From Selenomonadaceae bacterium (lineage in GTDB: Bacteria > Bacillota > Negativicutes > Selenomonadales > Selenomonadaceae), in contig JAFPCE010000264.1 of NCBI GenBank assembly GCA_017390245.1, forward strand, positions 1 through 6,214: DNA of 6,214 nt, given 5' to 3'. The first letter of the stretch is position 1; each line of letters starts with the position of its first letter. The position numbers were made by a program, and so were the translations under genes. The notes under the pieces are model-generated. The model did not search any database. It was given only the letters and a program-made list of their open reading frames with translations, and was not told the origin of the DNA. Below, piece after piece: positions 1 through 5,659 of this stretch.

Positions 1-530
1 ACAATATTTTTCGTGAAATTCGTTCCTTTATCTACTGCTCTATTAATGATGAAGACCAGTACCTGGGCTGTGTTGGCTTTGACAGTGCCTTTGAGCCACG
101 TGTCTGGACTAAGCAGGAGCATTTGATTTTAAATACTGTGGCCGATGTTATGGGCAAAGTACTGCTGCAGCATTCTGTGACTTCTCTAGCTACAGAGCGC
201 AATATAGAGCTGCGTGCTATCATTAATGGTTCTAACCGTATGGTATATGTGGTTGATCCAGATACCTATGAGCTGCTATATATCAACGATAATGCTACTA
301 TGAACTTTGGCTTGTGTGAAAGTACTCTTTCCACCTGTTATAATGATATTGCAAAAAGGCATACGCCATGCTCATTCTGCCCTATTAAGAATAAAAATAT
401 CAAAAATCACAGGGACAACATGCTGATTAACAAGCGTCCAACTGAGATTGTAGGTGAGTTTATTGACTGGCCTGATGGCCGCAAGGTATGGCTGGCAACA
501 CTGACTCCCCAGATTACTCATGATTTATAA
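1..530 (+). CDS. GAF-PAS sensory protein, C-terminal fragment (partial at left edge)
   Basis: The frame is open from base 3 to the TAA at 528-530 and gives 175 visible residues; the start lies outside the window. Residues 1-55 resemble the end of a GAF domain: a strand with LGCVGFDS, then WTKQEHLILNTVADVMG, the usual closing helix. Residues 60-70 form a linker helix. Residues 71-170 look like a PAS domain: RAIINGSNRMVYVVDPDT, then LLYINDNATMNFG, a cysteine cluster (C112 in a TCY motif, C123 and C126 in PCSFCP), and final strands around GEFIDWPDGRKVWLATLTP. PAS domains with a CY...PCxxCP signature occur in Firmicutes signalling proteins, often linked to GGDEF or kinase modules (family knowledge). 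No output domain follows the PAS here, so any effector must lie N-terminal, off-window. The ligand and output are unknown. It points toward the his genes and is probably unrelated to them. Confidence 0.75.
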   Translation, partial: NIFREIRSFIYCSINDEDQYLGCVGFDSAFEPRVWTKQEHLILNTVADVMGKVLLQHSVTSLATERNIELRAIINGSNRMVYVVDPDTYELLYINDNATMNFGLCESTLSTCYNDIAKRHTPCSFCPIKNKNIKNHRDNMLINKRPTEIVGEFIDWPDGRKVWLATLTPQITHDL

Positions 531-571
531 TTAAATAATTTGCATTACTGAAACATGATATGCACAAAAAT

Positions 572-606
572 AGCGCAGTAACCATTAAAATTGTTGCTGC
601 GCTTTT
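572..606. terminator. Bidirectional intrinsic terminator between the sensor gene and hisE
   Basis: AGCGCAGTAAC (572-582) pairs with GTTGCTGCGCT (593-603). This is an 11-bp stem with one G-U wobble and a 10-nt A/T-rich loop. On the plus strand the stem runs into TTTT. On the minus strand it is followed by ATTTTTG. It sits 42 nt after the sensor stop and 31 nt after the hisE stop, between convergent genes, so one hairpin probably ends both transcripts. The T-tracts are short, so efficiency is uncertain. Confidence 0.8.
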
Positions 607-636
607 AGTATGCCATATTTTAAATTTTAAACAGTA

Positions 637-939
637 TTAATCAGCTGGACGAATGCCATTTTTGCCAGTGAATTTATGATAATCCCCACCATTGTGGCGC
701 TTTATGAGCTCCTCAAAGATAGCCTCAGGCTTAATGTTGTGATATGCCAGCAATACCAGGCAATGATACCACAAATCACCCATTTCATAGACAACCTCGC
801 TCTTGTCCATATTCTTGGAGGCAATAACTGTTTCTACAGCCTCTTCCCCTACCTTCTTTAGAATCTTGTCCTGTCCCTTTTCAAAAAGGTAGTTGGTATA
901 GGAACCTTCCTTTGGATTAATCTGGCGGTCCTTTATCAC
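637..939 (-). CDS. hisE: Phosphoribosyl-ATP pyrophosphatase (HisE), possibly the C-terminal half of a split HisIE
   Basis: HisE hydrolyses phosphoribosyl-ATP to phosphoribosyl-AMP and pyrophosphate, the second step of histidine synthesis, in the cytoplasm. From the GTG at 939 the product is 100 aa. It shows the MazG-like all-alpha HisE signature: DRQINPKEGSYTNYLFEKG (residues 4-22), KILKKVGEEAVETVIASKN with metal-binding acidic residues E32, E33 and E36, and EMGDLWYHCLVLLA with E52 and D55. The GTG has a GGGAG 9 nt upstream. However, family-like sequence continues upstream in frame for 15 codons (ESWQLAGILRELYDV), which would form most of the first helix. It stops only at the hisI TAG at 985-987. 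No ATG, GTG or TTG lies in that stretch apart from the chosen GTG. The start is therefore uncertain: the protein may be N-terminally truncated or made as a read-through HisIE. The tail after the last helix (KFTGKNGIRPAD) is a little longer than usual. It is the last gene of the operon. Confidence 0.85.
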   Translation of the reverse strand: MIKDRQINPKEGSYTNYLFEKGQDKILKKVGEEAVETVIASKNMDKSEVVYEMGDLWYHCLVLLAYHNIKPEAIFEELIKRHNGGDYHKFTGKNGIRPAD

Positions 940-948
940 ATCATACAG

Positions 949-953
949 CTCCC
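949..953 (-). promoter_or_regulatory. Shine-Dalgarno candidate for the hisE GTG start
   Basis: On the minus strand GGGAG lies 9 nt before the GTG at 939-937. It falls inside sequence that also reads as HisE-like protein (the codons for R-E in ILRELYDV). It is the only visible support for independent initiation of hisE and may be fortuitous. Confidence 0.4.
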
Positions 954-984
954 GGAGAATGCCAGCCAGCTGCCAGGATTCAGG

Positions 985-987
985 CTA
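985..987 (-). other. In-frame amber codon separating HisI from HisE
   Basis: TAG at the end of hisI (context CAG-TAG-CCT) is the only stop in the 705-nt frame from 1341 down to 637, apart from the final one. A single C-to-T change from CAG, or G-to-A from TGG, would create it from a sense codon. The following codons, P-E-S-W-Q-L-A-G-I-L-R-E-L-Y-D, look like linker plus the first HisE helix. Whether it terminates fully, is read through, or is a sequencing error cannot be told from the sequence. Confidence 0.7.
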
Positions 988-1341
988 CTGCTCCACCACT
1001 GCCAGCTCCTTGTCCTTTGGCAGCAGATTGCGGCCGCTGAAGCAGGAATAAGTACCAGTATGGCAAGCACCAGAGCCCTGCTGATGTACTATAACCAGCA
1101 ATGTGTCTCCATCGCAGTCATAGTAAATATCCTTCACCTGCTGCATATTACCAGAGGTAGCTCCCTTATTCCACAGCTCCTGGCGGCTGCGGCTCCAAAA
1201 CCAGGTGGTCTTGGTTTCAATAGTCTTGGCCAGGGACTCCTTATTCATGTAAGCCAGCATCAGTACCTGGCCGTTTTCTTCCTGTACAATGGCAGGCAGT
1301 AATCCCTTTTCATCAAAGGTTAATTTCTCAATATCAATCAT
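985..1341 (-). CDS. hisI: Phosphoribosyl-AMP cyclohydrolase (HisI)
   Basis: HisI opens the adenine ring of phosphoribosyl-AMP to give ProFAR, the third step of the pathway. The 118-aa product has the full family signature. WFWSRSRQELWNKGATSGN lies at residues 47-65. The metal-binding DCDGD (D75, D77, D79) includes C76. C93 and C100 in ACHTGTYSCF supply the other zinc ligands. The ATG at 1341 overlaps the hisF TGA by one base (TGATG), with GGAGG 10 nt upstream, so the two genes are translationally coupled. The ORF ends at a TAG (985-987). The same frame then continues straight into HisE-like sequence, so together they form a 235-codon HisIE frame broken by one stop. Bacterial HisIE fusions of about 200-230 aa are common (family knowledge). 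The HisI half has all its catalytic residues and should be active alone. Confidence 0.95.
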   Translation of the reverse strand: MIDIEKLTFDEKGLLPAIVQEENGQVLMLAYMNKESLAKTIETKTTWFWSRSRQELWNKGATSGNMQQVKDIYYDCDGDTLLVIVHQQGSGACHTGTYSCFSGRNLLPKDKELAVVEQ

Positions 1342-2099
1342 CAGAATCGAACCTCCACTCCGCGGGACTTTAAGTAATCCTTAACCTGACGCACGGTATA
1401 GGTGCCGTAATGGAAAACAGAAGCAGCCAGCACCGCATCTGCTTTGCCAAGGGTTAAGACATCGTAAAAATGCTCCATGGTGCCCGCACCGCCTGAAGCA
1501 ATAACTGGTACATTTACAGCCTCAGACACAGCTCTGGTTAATGGTATATCGTAGCCATCCTTTGTGCCATCAGCATCCATACTGGTTAGCAGTATCTCTC
1601 CTGCCCCCAGCTCTGTGGCTTTTTTTACCCATTTAATAACATCAAGGCCAGTAGGAGTACGTCCGCCGTTAATGTAGACCTCCCACTTTTCCTCACCGCA
1701 GCGGCGGGCATCCACTGCCAGCACAATGCACTGGCGACCAAATAGCTCAGCTCCCTGGCGGATTAAATCTGGATTTTTTATAGCAGCAGTATTAATAGAG
1801 GTTTTGTCAGCGCCAGCCTTCAGCATTTTCCGCATATCCTCTGTAGTACGGATACCACCGCCTATGGTAAAGGGAATAAATACCTGGGAAGCACAGTCCT
1901 TAGCCACCTGCACAATGGTATCTCTTTCCTCATTGGAGGCCGTAATATCCAGAAAAACCAGTTCATCGCAGCGCTCCAGATCATAGCGGTGGGCCAGCTC
2001 TACAGGGTCGCCTGCATCTCTTAAGCCAACGAAATTAGTACCTTTCACCACACGGCCATTTTTCACATCCAAGCAAGGAATAATTCTTTTAGTGTACAT
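1341..2099 (-). CDS. hisF: Imidazole glycerol phosphate synthase, cyclase subunit (HisF)
   Basis: HisF is the (beta/alpha)8-barrel subunit that uses ammonia passed on by HisH to turn PRFAR into imidazole glycerol phosphate and AICAR, which feeds purine synthesis. The product is 252 aa, the normal length. The catalytic aspartates fall at canonical positions: D11 in IIPCLDVKNGRVVKG and D130 in VLAVDARR. Phosphate-binding loops are visible as TIGGGIRT (78-85) and the ASGGAG segment (201-206), and LTSMDADGTKDGYD (171-184) is the conserved strand-6 loop. The ATG at 2099 lies 2 nt after the hisA stop, with GGGAGG 7 nt upstream inside the hisA end. Its TGA overlaps the hisI ATG. The partner hisH is in the same operon but separated from hisF by hisA and the 458-bp gap. 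Confidence 0.98.
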   Translation of the reverse strand: MYTKRIIPCLDVKNGRVVKGTNFVGLRDAGDPVELAHRYDLERCDELVFLDITASNEERDTIVQVAKDCASQVFIPFTIGGGIRTTEDMRKMLKAGADKTSINTAAIKNPDLIRQGAELFGRQCIVLAVDARRCGEEKWEVYINGGRTPTGLDVIKWVKKATELGAGEILLTSMDADGTKDGYDIPLTRAVSEAVNVPVIASGGAGTMEHFYDVLTLGKADAVLAASVFHYGTYTVRQVKDYLKSRGVEVRF

Positions 2100-2101
2100 G
2101 C

Positions 2102-2830
2102 TTACGCCTCCCTTGCCACCCTAATAGCTTCCTGTAAATCCAGGCTGCCAGTGTAAATGGACTTGCCCACAATAACGCCCTCAATGCCCTTATCGGCATA
2201 AGGTAAGAGTGCCTTTATATCTTCAATATTGCTGACACCGCCGGAAGCAACTACATTGATACCACTAACCTCCGCCAGCTTGGCAGTAGCCTCAACATTA
2301 CAGCCACTAAGAGTGCCATCACGGGAAATATCTGTATAAATAATAGTTTTTACACCAGCCTCAGCCATTTTCTTAGCCAGTACAGAAGCCTCTACATTCC
2401 CAGAAACACCCCAGCCATCAACAGCAACAATACCATCCTTAGCATCAATGCCCACGACGATTCTGTCACCGTACTTAGCACAGGCCTCCTTCACTAAAGC
2501 AGGATTCTGCACAGCTACAGAGCCCAGGATAACCCTGCGCACACCCAGGGATAACACCTCATCTATATTCTCCATGGTACGGATACCACCACCCAGCTCC
2601 ACAGGAATCTTCACAGCAGCCACAATCTTCTTGATAACCTCAAGATTCACAGGCTTTTTCGCCCGTGCACCGTCCAGATCCACCAGATGCAGGAACTCCC
2701 CGCCCAGAGCCTGCCACTTCAAAGCCATCTCCTCAGGCTTATCACCATACACAGTCTCCTGGGCAAAATCACCCTTAAACAGCCGCACACACTTACCATC
2801 ACGAATATCTATAGCAGGAAAAATAACCAT
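2102..2830 (-). CDS. hisA: ProFAR isomerase, 1-(5-phosphoribosyl)-5-[(5-phosphoribosylamino)methylideneamino]imidazole-4-carboxamide isomerase (HisA)
   Basis: HisA carries out the Amadori rearrangement of ProFAR to PRFAR, the substrate of HisFH. The 242-aa product has the family's half-barrel repeats: FPAIDIRDGKCVRL with catalytic D8, ELGGGIRT (78-85), GIDAKDG with catalytic D129, YTDISRDGTLSG (165-176) and VVASGGVSN (193-201). The last two mirror the first half, as expected for an internally duplicated (beta/alpha)8 barrel. A GGAGAGGG ribosome binding site lies about 8 nt before the ATG at 2830. The gene is followed by hisF after 2 nt. Upstream is an unusually long non-coding gap of 458 bp before hisH, so hisA-F-I-E may be separately promoted or affected by the repeat element there. 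Confidence 0.98.
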   Translation of the reverse strand: MVIFPAIDIRDGKCVRLFKGDFAQETVYGDKPEEMALKWQALGGEFLHLVDLDGARAKKPVNLEVIKKIVAAVKIPVELGGGIRTMENIDEVLSLGVRRVILGSVAVQNPALVKEACAKYGDRIVVGIDAKDGIVAVDGWGVSGNVEASVLAKKMAEAGVKTIIYTDISRDGTLSGCNVEATAKLAEVSGINVVASGGVSNIEDIKALLPYADKGIEGVIVGKSIYTGSLDLQEAIRVAREA

Positions 2831-2962
2831 CCTTCACACCCTCTCCACAAAGCAATTTATTAATTTTATATTTATAATAGTTATATAAGAAATATAAAGC
2901 AGATTGCACTAGCCATAAACAAAACACTAATGTACTGCTTTTGTAATGATGTTTTTATCACT

Positions 2963-2993
2963 TTATTGTGTAAAGACTGCCACTACACAATAA
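2963..2993. repeat. Perfect 10-bp inverted repeat next to the element
   Basis: TTATTGTGTA (2963-2972) and TACACAATAA (2984-2993) are exact reverse complements separated by 11 nt. No T-run follows on either strand, so it is not a canonical terminator. Its right arm ends at the base before the terminal inverted repeat at 2994. It lies 133-163 bp upstream of the hisA start. It could be an operator-like site, a cruciform or hairpin target chosen by the insertion, or part of the element's end. No matching copy is seen at the other end. Confidence 0.75.
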
Positions 2994-3019
2994 GCCACAA
3001 TCATATAACCTTAAACAGG
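2994..3019 (+). repeat. Left terminal inverted repeat
   Basis: Contains the blocks GCCAC, TCATATAACCT and ACAGG, in that order. They match the inverted copy at 3194-3217, with 1-nt length differences in the two spacers. Confidence 0.7.
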
Positions 3020-3031
3020 TTGTGGGGAGTA

Positions 3032-3075
3032 TTTAGAAGATTTTTTCATAGAAAAAACTTCTCACTTAGATGCTC
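3032..3075. repeat. Internal hairpin unit A
   Basis: TTTAG, then a hairpin, then CTCACTTAGAT-GCTC. The arms AGAAG-(bulged A)-TTTTTTC and GAAAAAA-CTTCT give 12 pairs around a 3-nt ATA loop (3035-3062). It is a direct repeat of unit B, 103 bp away, with the flanking boxes conserved and the stem sequence changed but still paired. Confidence 0.7.
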
Positions 3076-3134
3076 TTGGTACTTAGCGATTGACAAGCAA
3101 AGCGCAGTCAGAGCTTAGTTCCACTAGGCGGTTA

Positions 3135-3177
3135 TTTAGCAAGATTTTGGTACAAAATCTTGCTCACTTAGATTCTC
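3135..3177. repeat. Internal hairpin unit B
   Basis: TTTAG, then a perfect 12-bp hairpin, then CTCACTTAGAT-TCTC. The arms are AGCAAGATTTTG (3138-3149) and CAAAATCTTGCT (3153-3164) with loop GTA. It lacks a following T-tract on either strand, so it is not an obvious terminator. It has the same layout as unit A, in the same orientation. Confidence 0.75.
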
Positions 3178-3193
3178 CTCAAAGCGAGAGCGT

Positions 3194-3217
3194 CCTGTGT
3201 AGGTTATATGACGTGGC
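3194..3217 (-). repeat. Right terminal inverted repeat
   Basis: On the minus strand it reads GCCAC, G, TCATATAACCT, AC, ACAGG, matching the left end. Its outer GTGGC (3213-3217) also overlaps a small GTGG-CAAAA-CCAC hairpin (3213-3225) that reaches into the flank. Confidence 0.7.
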
Positions 3218-3288
3218 AAAACCACTAATTACTATTACTTATTAAAATCTTAATCGAAGACATATAGCAAGGCTCAATGCATCTGATT

Positions 3289-3894
3289 TTACATATTAAT
3301 AAATTGCTTCAGCACCAGCAGTCCCACATCTCCAGATTTTTCCGGATGAAACTGCGTTGCCATCACATTATCCTTTGCCACTGCAGCTGTTATAGTCTCC
3401 CCATATTCCGCAGTAGCAGTAATGATACTCTTATCCTCAGGCACACAGTGATAGCTGTGCACAAAATAAAAATACGGATGCTCCCCGTGCTCCTTGAAAA
3501 TTGCATTTCTAGGCTCACTAAAGGTCACATTATTCCAGCCCATGTGAGGCACCTTCAGCCCTGGAGCATTAATGCGCTTCACCATGCCCTTAAAAATACC
3601 CAGTCCCTTGGCACCTGGAGACTCCTCACTGCCCTCAAATAAAATCTGCTGGCCAATGCAAATCCCCAGAAGCGGCGTACCGCTATTTATTTTATCCATA
3701 ATCACAGGTATGAGACCTGTCTTTTCCAAATTGCGCATACATTCCCCGAAGTCACCTACACCTGGCAGAACCAGCTTCTGGGCAGAGGCAATTTTAGCTT
3801 CATCGTTGGTCACAATGACATCAGAGGTAAACTGGAGCAGCGCCTTTTCCACGCTGAAAAGATTGCCAACACCATAATCTATAACTGCTATCAT
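3289..3894 (-). CDS. hisH: Imidazole glycerol phosphate synthase, glutamine amidotransferase subunit (HisH)
   Basis: HisH is the class I glutaminase that releases ammonia from glutamine and channels it into HisF. The product is 201 aa, the usual length, beginning MIAVIDYGVGNLFSVEKAL. The catalytic triad is visible as C79 in the nucleophile elbow (LLGICIGQQIL) and H183 and E185 in ATQFHPEKSG. The oxyanion-strand motif is LPGVGDFG (43-50). The common GMQ after the catalytic Cys loop is GQQ here, a modest variation. The ATG at 3894 has AGGGGG 7 nt upstream. The gap from hisB is 60 nt and includes a weak 5-bp hairpin (3926-3939). The 458-bp gap with the repeat element follows its stop, which may uncouple it from its partner hisF. 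Confidence 0.97.
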   Translation of the reverse strand: MIAVIDYGVGNLFSVEKALLQFTSDVIVTNDEAKIASAQKLVLPGVGDFGECMRNLEKTGLIPVIMDKINSGTPLLGICIGQQILFEGSEESPGAKGLGIFKGMVKRINAPGLKVPHMGWNNVTFSEPRNAIFKEHGEHPYFYFVHSYHCVPEDKSIITATAEYGETITAAVAKDNVMATQFHPEKSGDVGLLVLKQFINM

Positions 3895-3954
3895 GTTTAC
3901 GCCCCCTTAAAACCATATATAGAATCTGCTGTAAAGCAGGCAATTACAAAACTA

Positions 3955-4542
3955 TTACAGCATTCCCTTAGTAGAAGGAATCTCATTGGCAGTTTCAGGA
4001 TTTATCTTCACAGCATCATGGAGAGCATGCCCTAAAGCCTTGAAAATAGCCTCCACCTTATGATGGCTGTTGCTGCCATAAAGGACCTTAGCATGCAAGG
4101 TAATGCCGGCATTAAAGGCAAAAGCCCGCAGAAATTCCTCTGTCAGCTCAGTATCATACTGGCCAATCATGGGAGCCATTTCTCCCCCGTCATATACCAG
4201 ATAAGCCCGTCCACTAATATCCAGTGACACCAGTGCCAGGGTCTCGTCCATAGGCAGATAAAATGTGCCATAACGGGTAATGCCCTTCTTATCCCCCAGA
4301 GCATTAGCCACAGCCTGTCCTAAGGCAATGCCAATATCCTCCACAGAATGATGGCCGTCCACCTCTATATCCCCTTTGCACTTTAACACCAGGTCAAAGC
4401 GGCCATGGGCAGCAAAAAGTGTCAGCATGTGGTCAAAAAAGCCAATGCCTGTTTCAATATTAGTACGGCCAGTACCATCTAAATCAATAGTAAGGTCAAT
4501 ATCAGTTTCCTTAGTAGTACGAATAATATTATAGCTGCGCAT
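3955..4542 (-). CDS. hisB: Imidazoleglycerol-phosphate dehydratase (HisB, monofunctional)
   Basis: HisB removes water from imidazole glycerol phosphate to give imidazole acetol phosphate, using a di-manganese centre in a 24-mer enzyme. The product is 195 aa, typical of the monofunctional form; the N-terminal phosphatase domain of enterobacterial HisB is absent. Metal-binding motifs are clear: GIGFFDHML (32-40), DGHHSVEDIGIALG (62-75), and SNSHHKVEAIFKALGHALHDA (158-177). I chose the ATG at 4542 over an upstream in-frame TTG at 4563. MRSYNIIRTTKETDI is the normal start of the family, and AGAGGAG sits 10 nt before this ATG. The gene begins 1 nt after the hisC stop and ends in a double stop (TAA TAG). 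Confidence 0.97.
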   Translation of the reverse strand: MRSYNIIRTTKETDIDLTIDLDGTGRTNIETGIGFFDHMLTLFAAHGRFDLVLKCKGDIEVDGHHSVEDIGIALGQAVANALGDKKGITRYGTFYLPMDETLALVSLDISGRAYLVYDGGEMAPMIGQYDTELTEEFLRAFAFNAGITLHAKVLYGSNSHHKVEAIFKALGHALHDAVKINPETANEIPSTKGML

Positions 4543-4543
4543 A

Positions 4544-5614
4544 TTATTTCTGCTCCTCTGCAAAATGCTTTATAGCCTTATAAACCATATCATTCTCTTC
4601 TCTTGTACCCATGGAAATACGCAGGCAGTTCTCCAAAGCTGGCGCATTGCCAAAGCTGCGGAGGCCGATGCCCTGAGCCTCCAGATCTTTATTAAGTGCC
4701 ACAGCATTATAATAACGTACCAGAATGAAATTGGTCTGAGATGGATATACCTTAAAGCCCTCCAGCTCACTATATAGCTTTTCCATGCGTTTTCTTTCAG
4801 AAATCATCTGCTGGATTCTAGGTACGTACTCATCGCGCATCTGGAAAACAGTATCTGCTGTTACCAGAGTCATAGTGTTCATGTGATATGGCATGACGGC
4901 CTTGCCAATCATCTCTGTAAGCTCTTCAGAGGCCAGCATGTAGCCACAACGGCAGGCAGCCAGGCCATAAGCCTTGCTGAAGGTCCTGGCAATAATCAAA
5001 TTTGGATACTTCTTTAACAATCCGGTAGCACTCTGGCCGTAGAACTCTATATAAGCTTCATCAACTAAAAAGGCACATTTGATATGAGCCGCAATATATT
5101 CAATATCCTCAACCTTTAAGCCACTGCCAGTTGGATTGTTTGGATTACATACTACTGCCAGAGCTGGTCTTACATCATTAACCTTAGCTACAAAGGCTTT
5201 TACATTCAGGCTATAGTCAGCAGAATTTAAAGGAACAGTTACTGCATGAGCTTCAGCCAGCTTGGTGTAAATGTGATACATGGAAAAAGAAGGCTCTGGA
5301 AATACAATATTGTGATTACGTCCACCAAAGCAGTGGAAAATCTTTTCAATAATCTCACTGGAGCCATTGCCAATCAATACGTTTTTGGTAGTAAGTCCAT
5401 AGTTATCAGCAATAGACTCCATCAGGTATTCTAATTCCTCATTAGGATAGCGGTTGTAGGCAACTCTTGACAGGCGACCCATTAATCTGTCCTCCACAAT
5501 AGGAGGCAGGTTCATGCCAGATTCATTGGCGTTAACCTTGATTTTCCAAGGTCTTTCAACAACATCATAGGATGGCATCTCATTTAAATGAGGTCTGTAT
5601 TTATATTTTGACAT
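4544..5614 (-). CDS. hisC: Histidinol-phosphate aminotransferase (HisC)
   Basis: HisC is a PLP-dependent fold-type I enzyme that transfers the amino group of glutamate to imidazole acetol phosphate, giving histidinol phosphate. The product is 356 aa, full length. Visible landmarks are the substrate-binding KVNANES (26-32), YNRYPNEE (53-60), GNGSSEII (82-89), NPNNPTG (157-163), the PLP-ring aspartate in DEAYIEF (185-191), the Schiff-base K214 in TFSKAYGLAACRCGYM, and a C-terminal LRISMGTREEN with the carboxylate-binding arginine. The ATG at 5614 has GGGGAGAG about 6 nt upstream. The gap from hisD is 45 nt, and hisB follows after 1 nt. Its product needs a histidinol-phosphate phosphatase, which is not encoded in this window. 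Confidence 0.98.
   Translation of the reverse strand: MSKYKYRPHLNEMPSYDVVERPWKIKVNANESGMNLPPIVEDRLMGRLSRVAYNRYPNEELEYLMESIADNYGLTTKNVLIGNGSSEIIEKIFHCFGGRNHNIVFPEPSFSMYHIYTKLAEAHAVTVPLNSADYSLNVKAFVAKVNDVRPALAVVCNPNNPTGSGLKVEDIEYIAAHIKCAFLVDEAYIEFYGQSATGLLKKYPNLIIARTFSKAYGLAACRCGYMLASEELTEMIGKAVMPYHMNTMTLVTADTVFQMRDEYVPRIQQMISERKRMEKLYSELEGFKVYPSQTNFILVRYYNAVALNKDLEAQGIGLRSFGNAPALENCLRISMGTREENDMVYKAIKHFAEEQK
4553..4559 (-). promoter_or_regulatory. Ribosome binding site fixing the hisB start
   Basis: AGAGGAG on the minus strand, inside the last codons of hisC, lies 10 nt from the ATG at 4542. It supports that ATG rather than the TTG at 4563. Confidence 0.75.
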
Positions 5615-5659
5615 AATCTTCTCTCCCCATAGTTAATGGTATATCAGTGGTACAAGGTC

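Larger units (their letters stand above)
2994..3217. mobile_element. MITE-like element of about 224 bp with imperfect terminal inverted repeats
   Basis: The left end (2994-3019) reads GCCAC-AA-TCATATAACCT-TAA-ACAGG. The right end (3194-3217), read on the minus strand, is GCCAC-G-TCATATAACCT-AC-ACAGG. That gives 21 matched positions in three blocks, broken by two short variable spacers. Between them are two directly repeated hairpin units (3032-3075 and 3135-3177) and no gene. No clear target-site duplication is visible. CCACTA occurs just outside both ends (2980-2985 and 3222-3227) but at unequal distances. A non-autonomous miniature element fits the size, TIRs, lack of coding capacity and location in an otherwise tight operon. 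The alternative is a structured RNA in which the two ends pair as a closing stem. Neither orientation nor an autonomous parent can be identified from this sequence. Confidence 0.55.
2831..3288. other. 458-bp non-coding gap inside the his operon (hisH to hisA)
   Basis: No convincing gene is seen on either strand. From the hisA side it contains: an AT-rich tract (about 2855-2900) preceding the hisA ribosome binding site, with TATA-like hexamers on the minus strand but no good -35 partner; a perfect 10-bp inverted repeat (2963-2993); the TIR-flanked element (2994-3217); and about 70 bp of A/T-rich sequence before the hisH stop with nothing recognisable. The other junctions in this operon are 60 nt or less, so at least the central 224 bp looks inserted. 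Confidence 0.85.

Noticed and set aside
123..530. A short independent gene starting at TTG 123
   Set aside because: The same frame is open to the left edge with GAF-like sequence, so the TTG is internal.
1726..2888. Long plus-strand ORFs opposite hisF and hisA
   Set aside because: They are antisense shadows of strongly conserved genes and have no ribosome binding sites or domain features.
2840..2962. Specific sigma-70 promoter for hisA
   Set aside because: Several TATA-like hexamers exist on the minus strand, but none has a -35 match at 16-18 bp that stands out in such AT-rich DNA.
2930..3118. A 62-codon plus-strand ORF in the hisH-hisA gap
   Set aside because: It has no ribosome binding site, runs across the inverted repeat, TIR and hairpin unit A, and has no recognisable protein features. 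The repeat structure explains the sequence better.
3138..3164. Perfect hairpin as an intrinsic terminator of hisH
   Set aside because: Neither strand has a T-run after the stem. The hairpin recurs in unit A with the same flanks, which fits a repeat unit better.
2831..3288. T-box, riboswitch or CRISPR array in the gap
   Set aside because: There is no T-box consensus, no anti-terminator/terminator pair, and only two internal repeats whose spacing and hairpin structure do not fit a CRISPR array.
4543..4563. Upstream TTG start for hisB adding seven residues
   Set aside because: The added residues do not fit the family N-terminus, and a good ribosome binding site serves the ATG at 4542.
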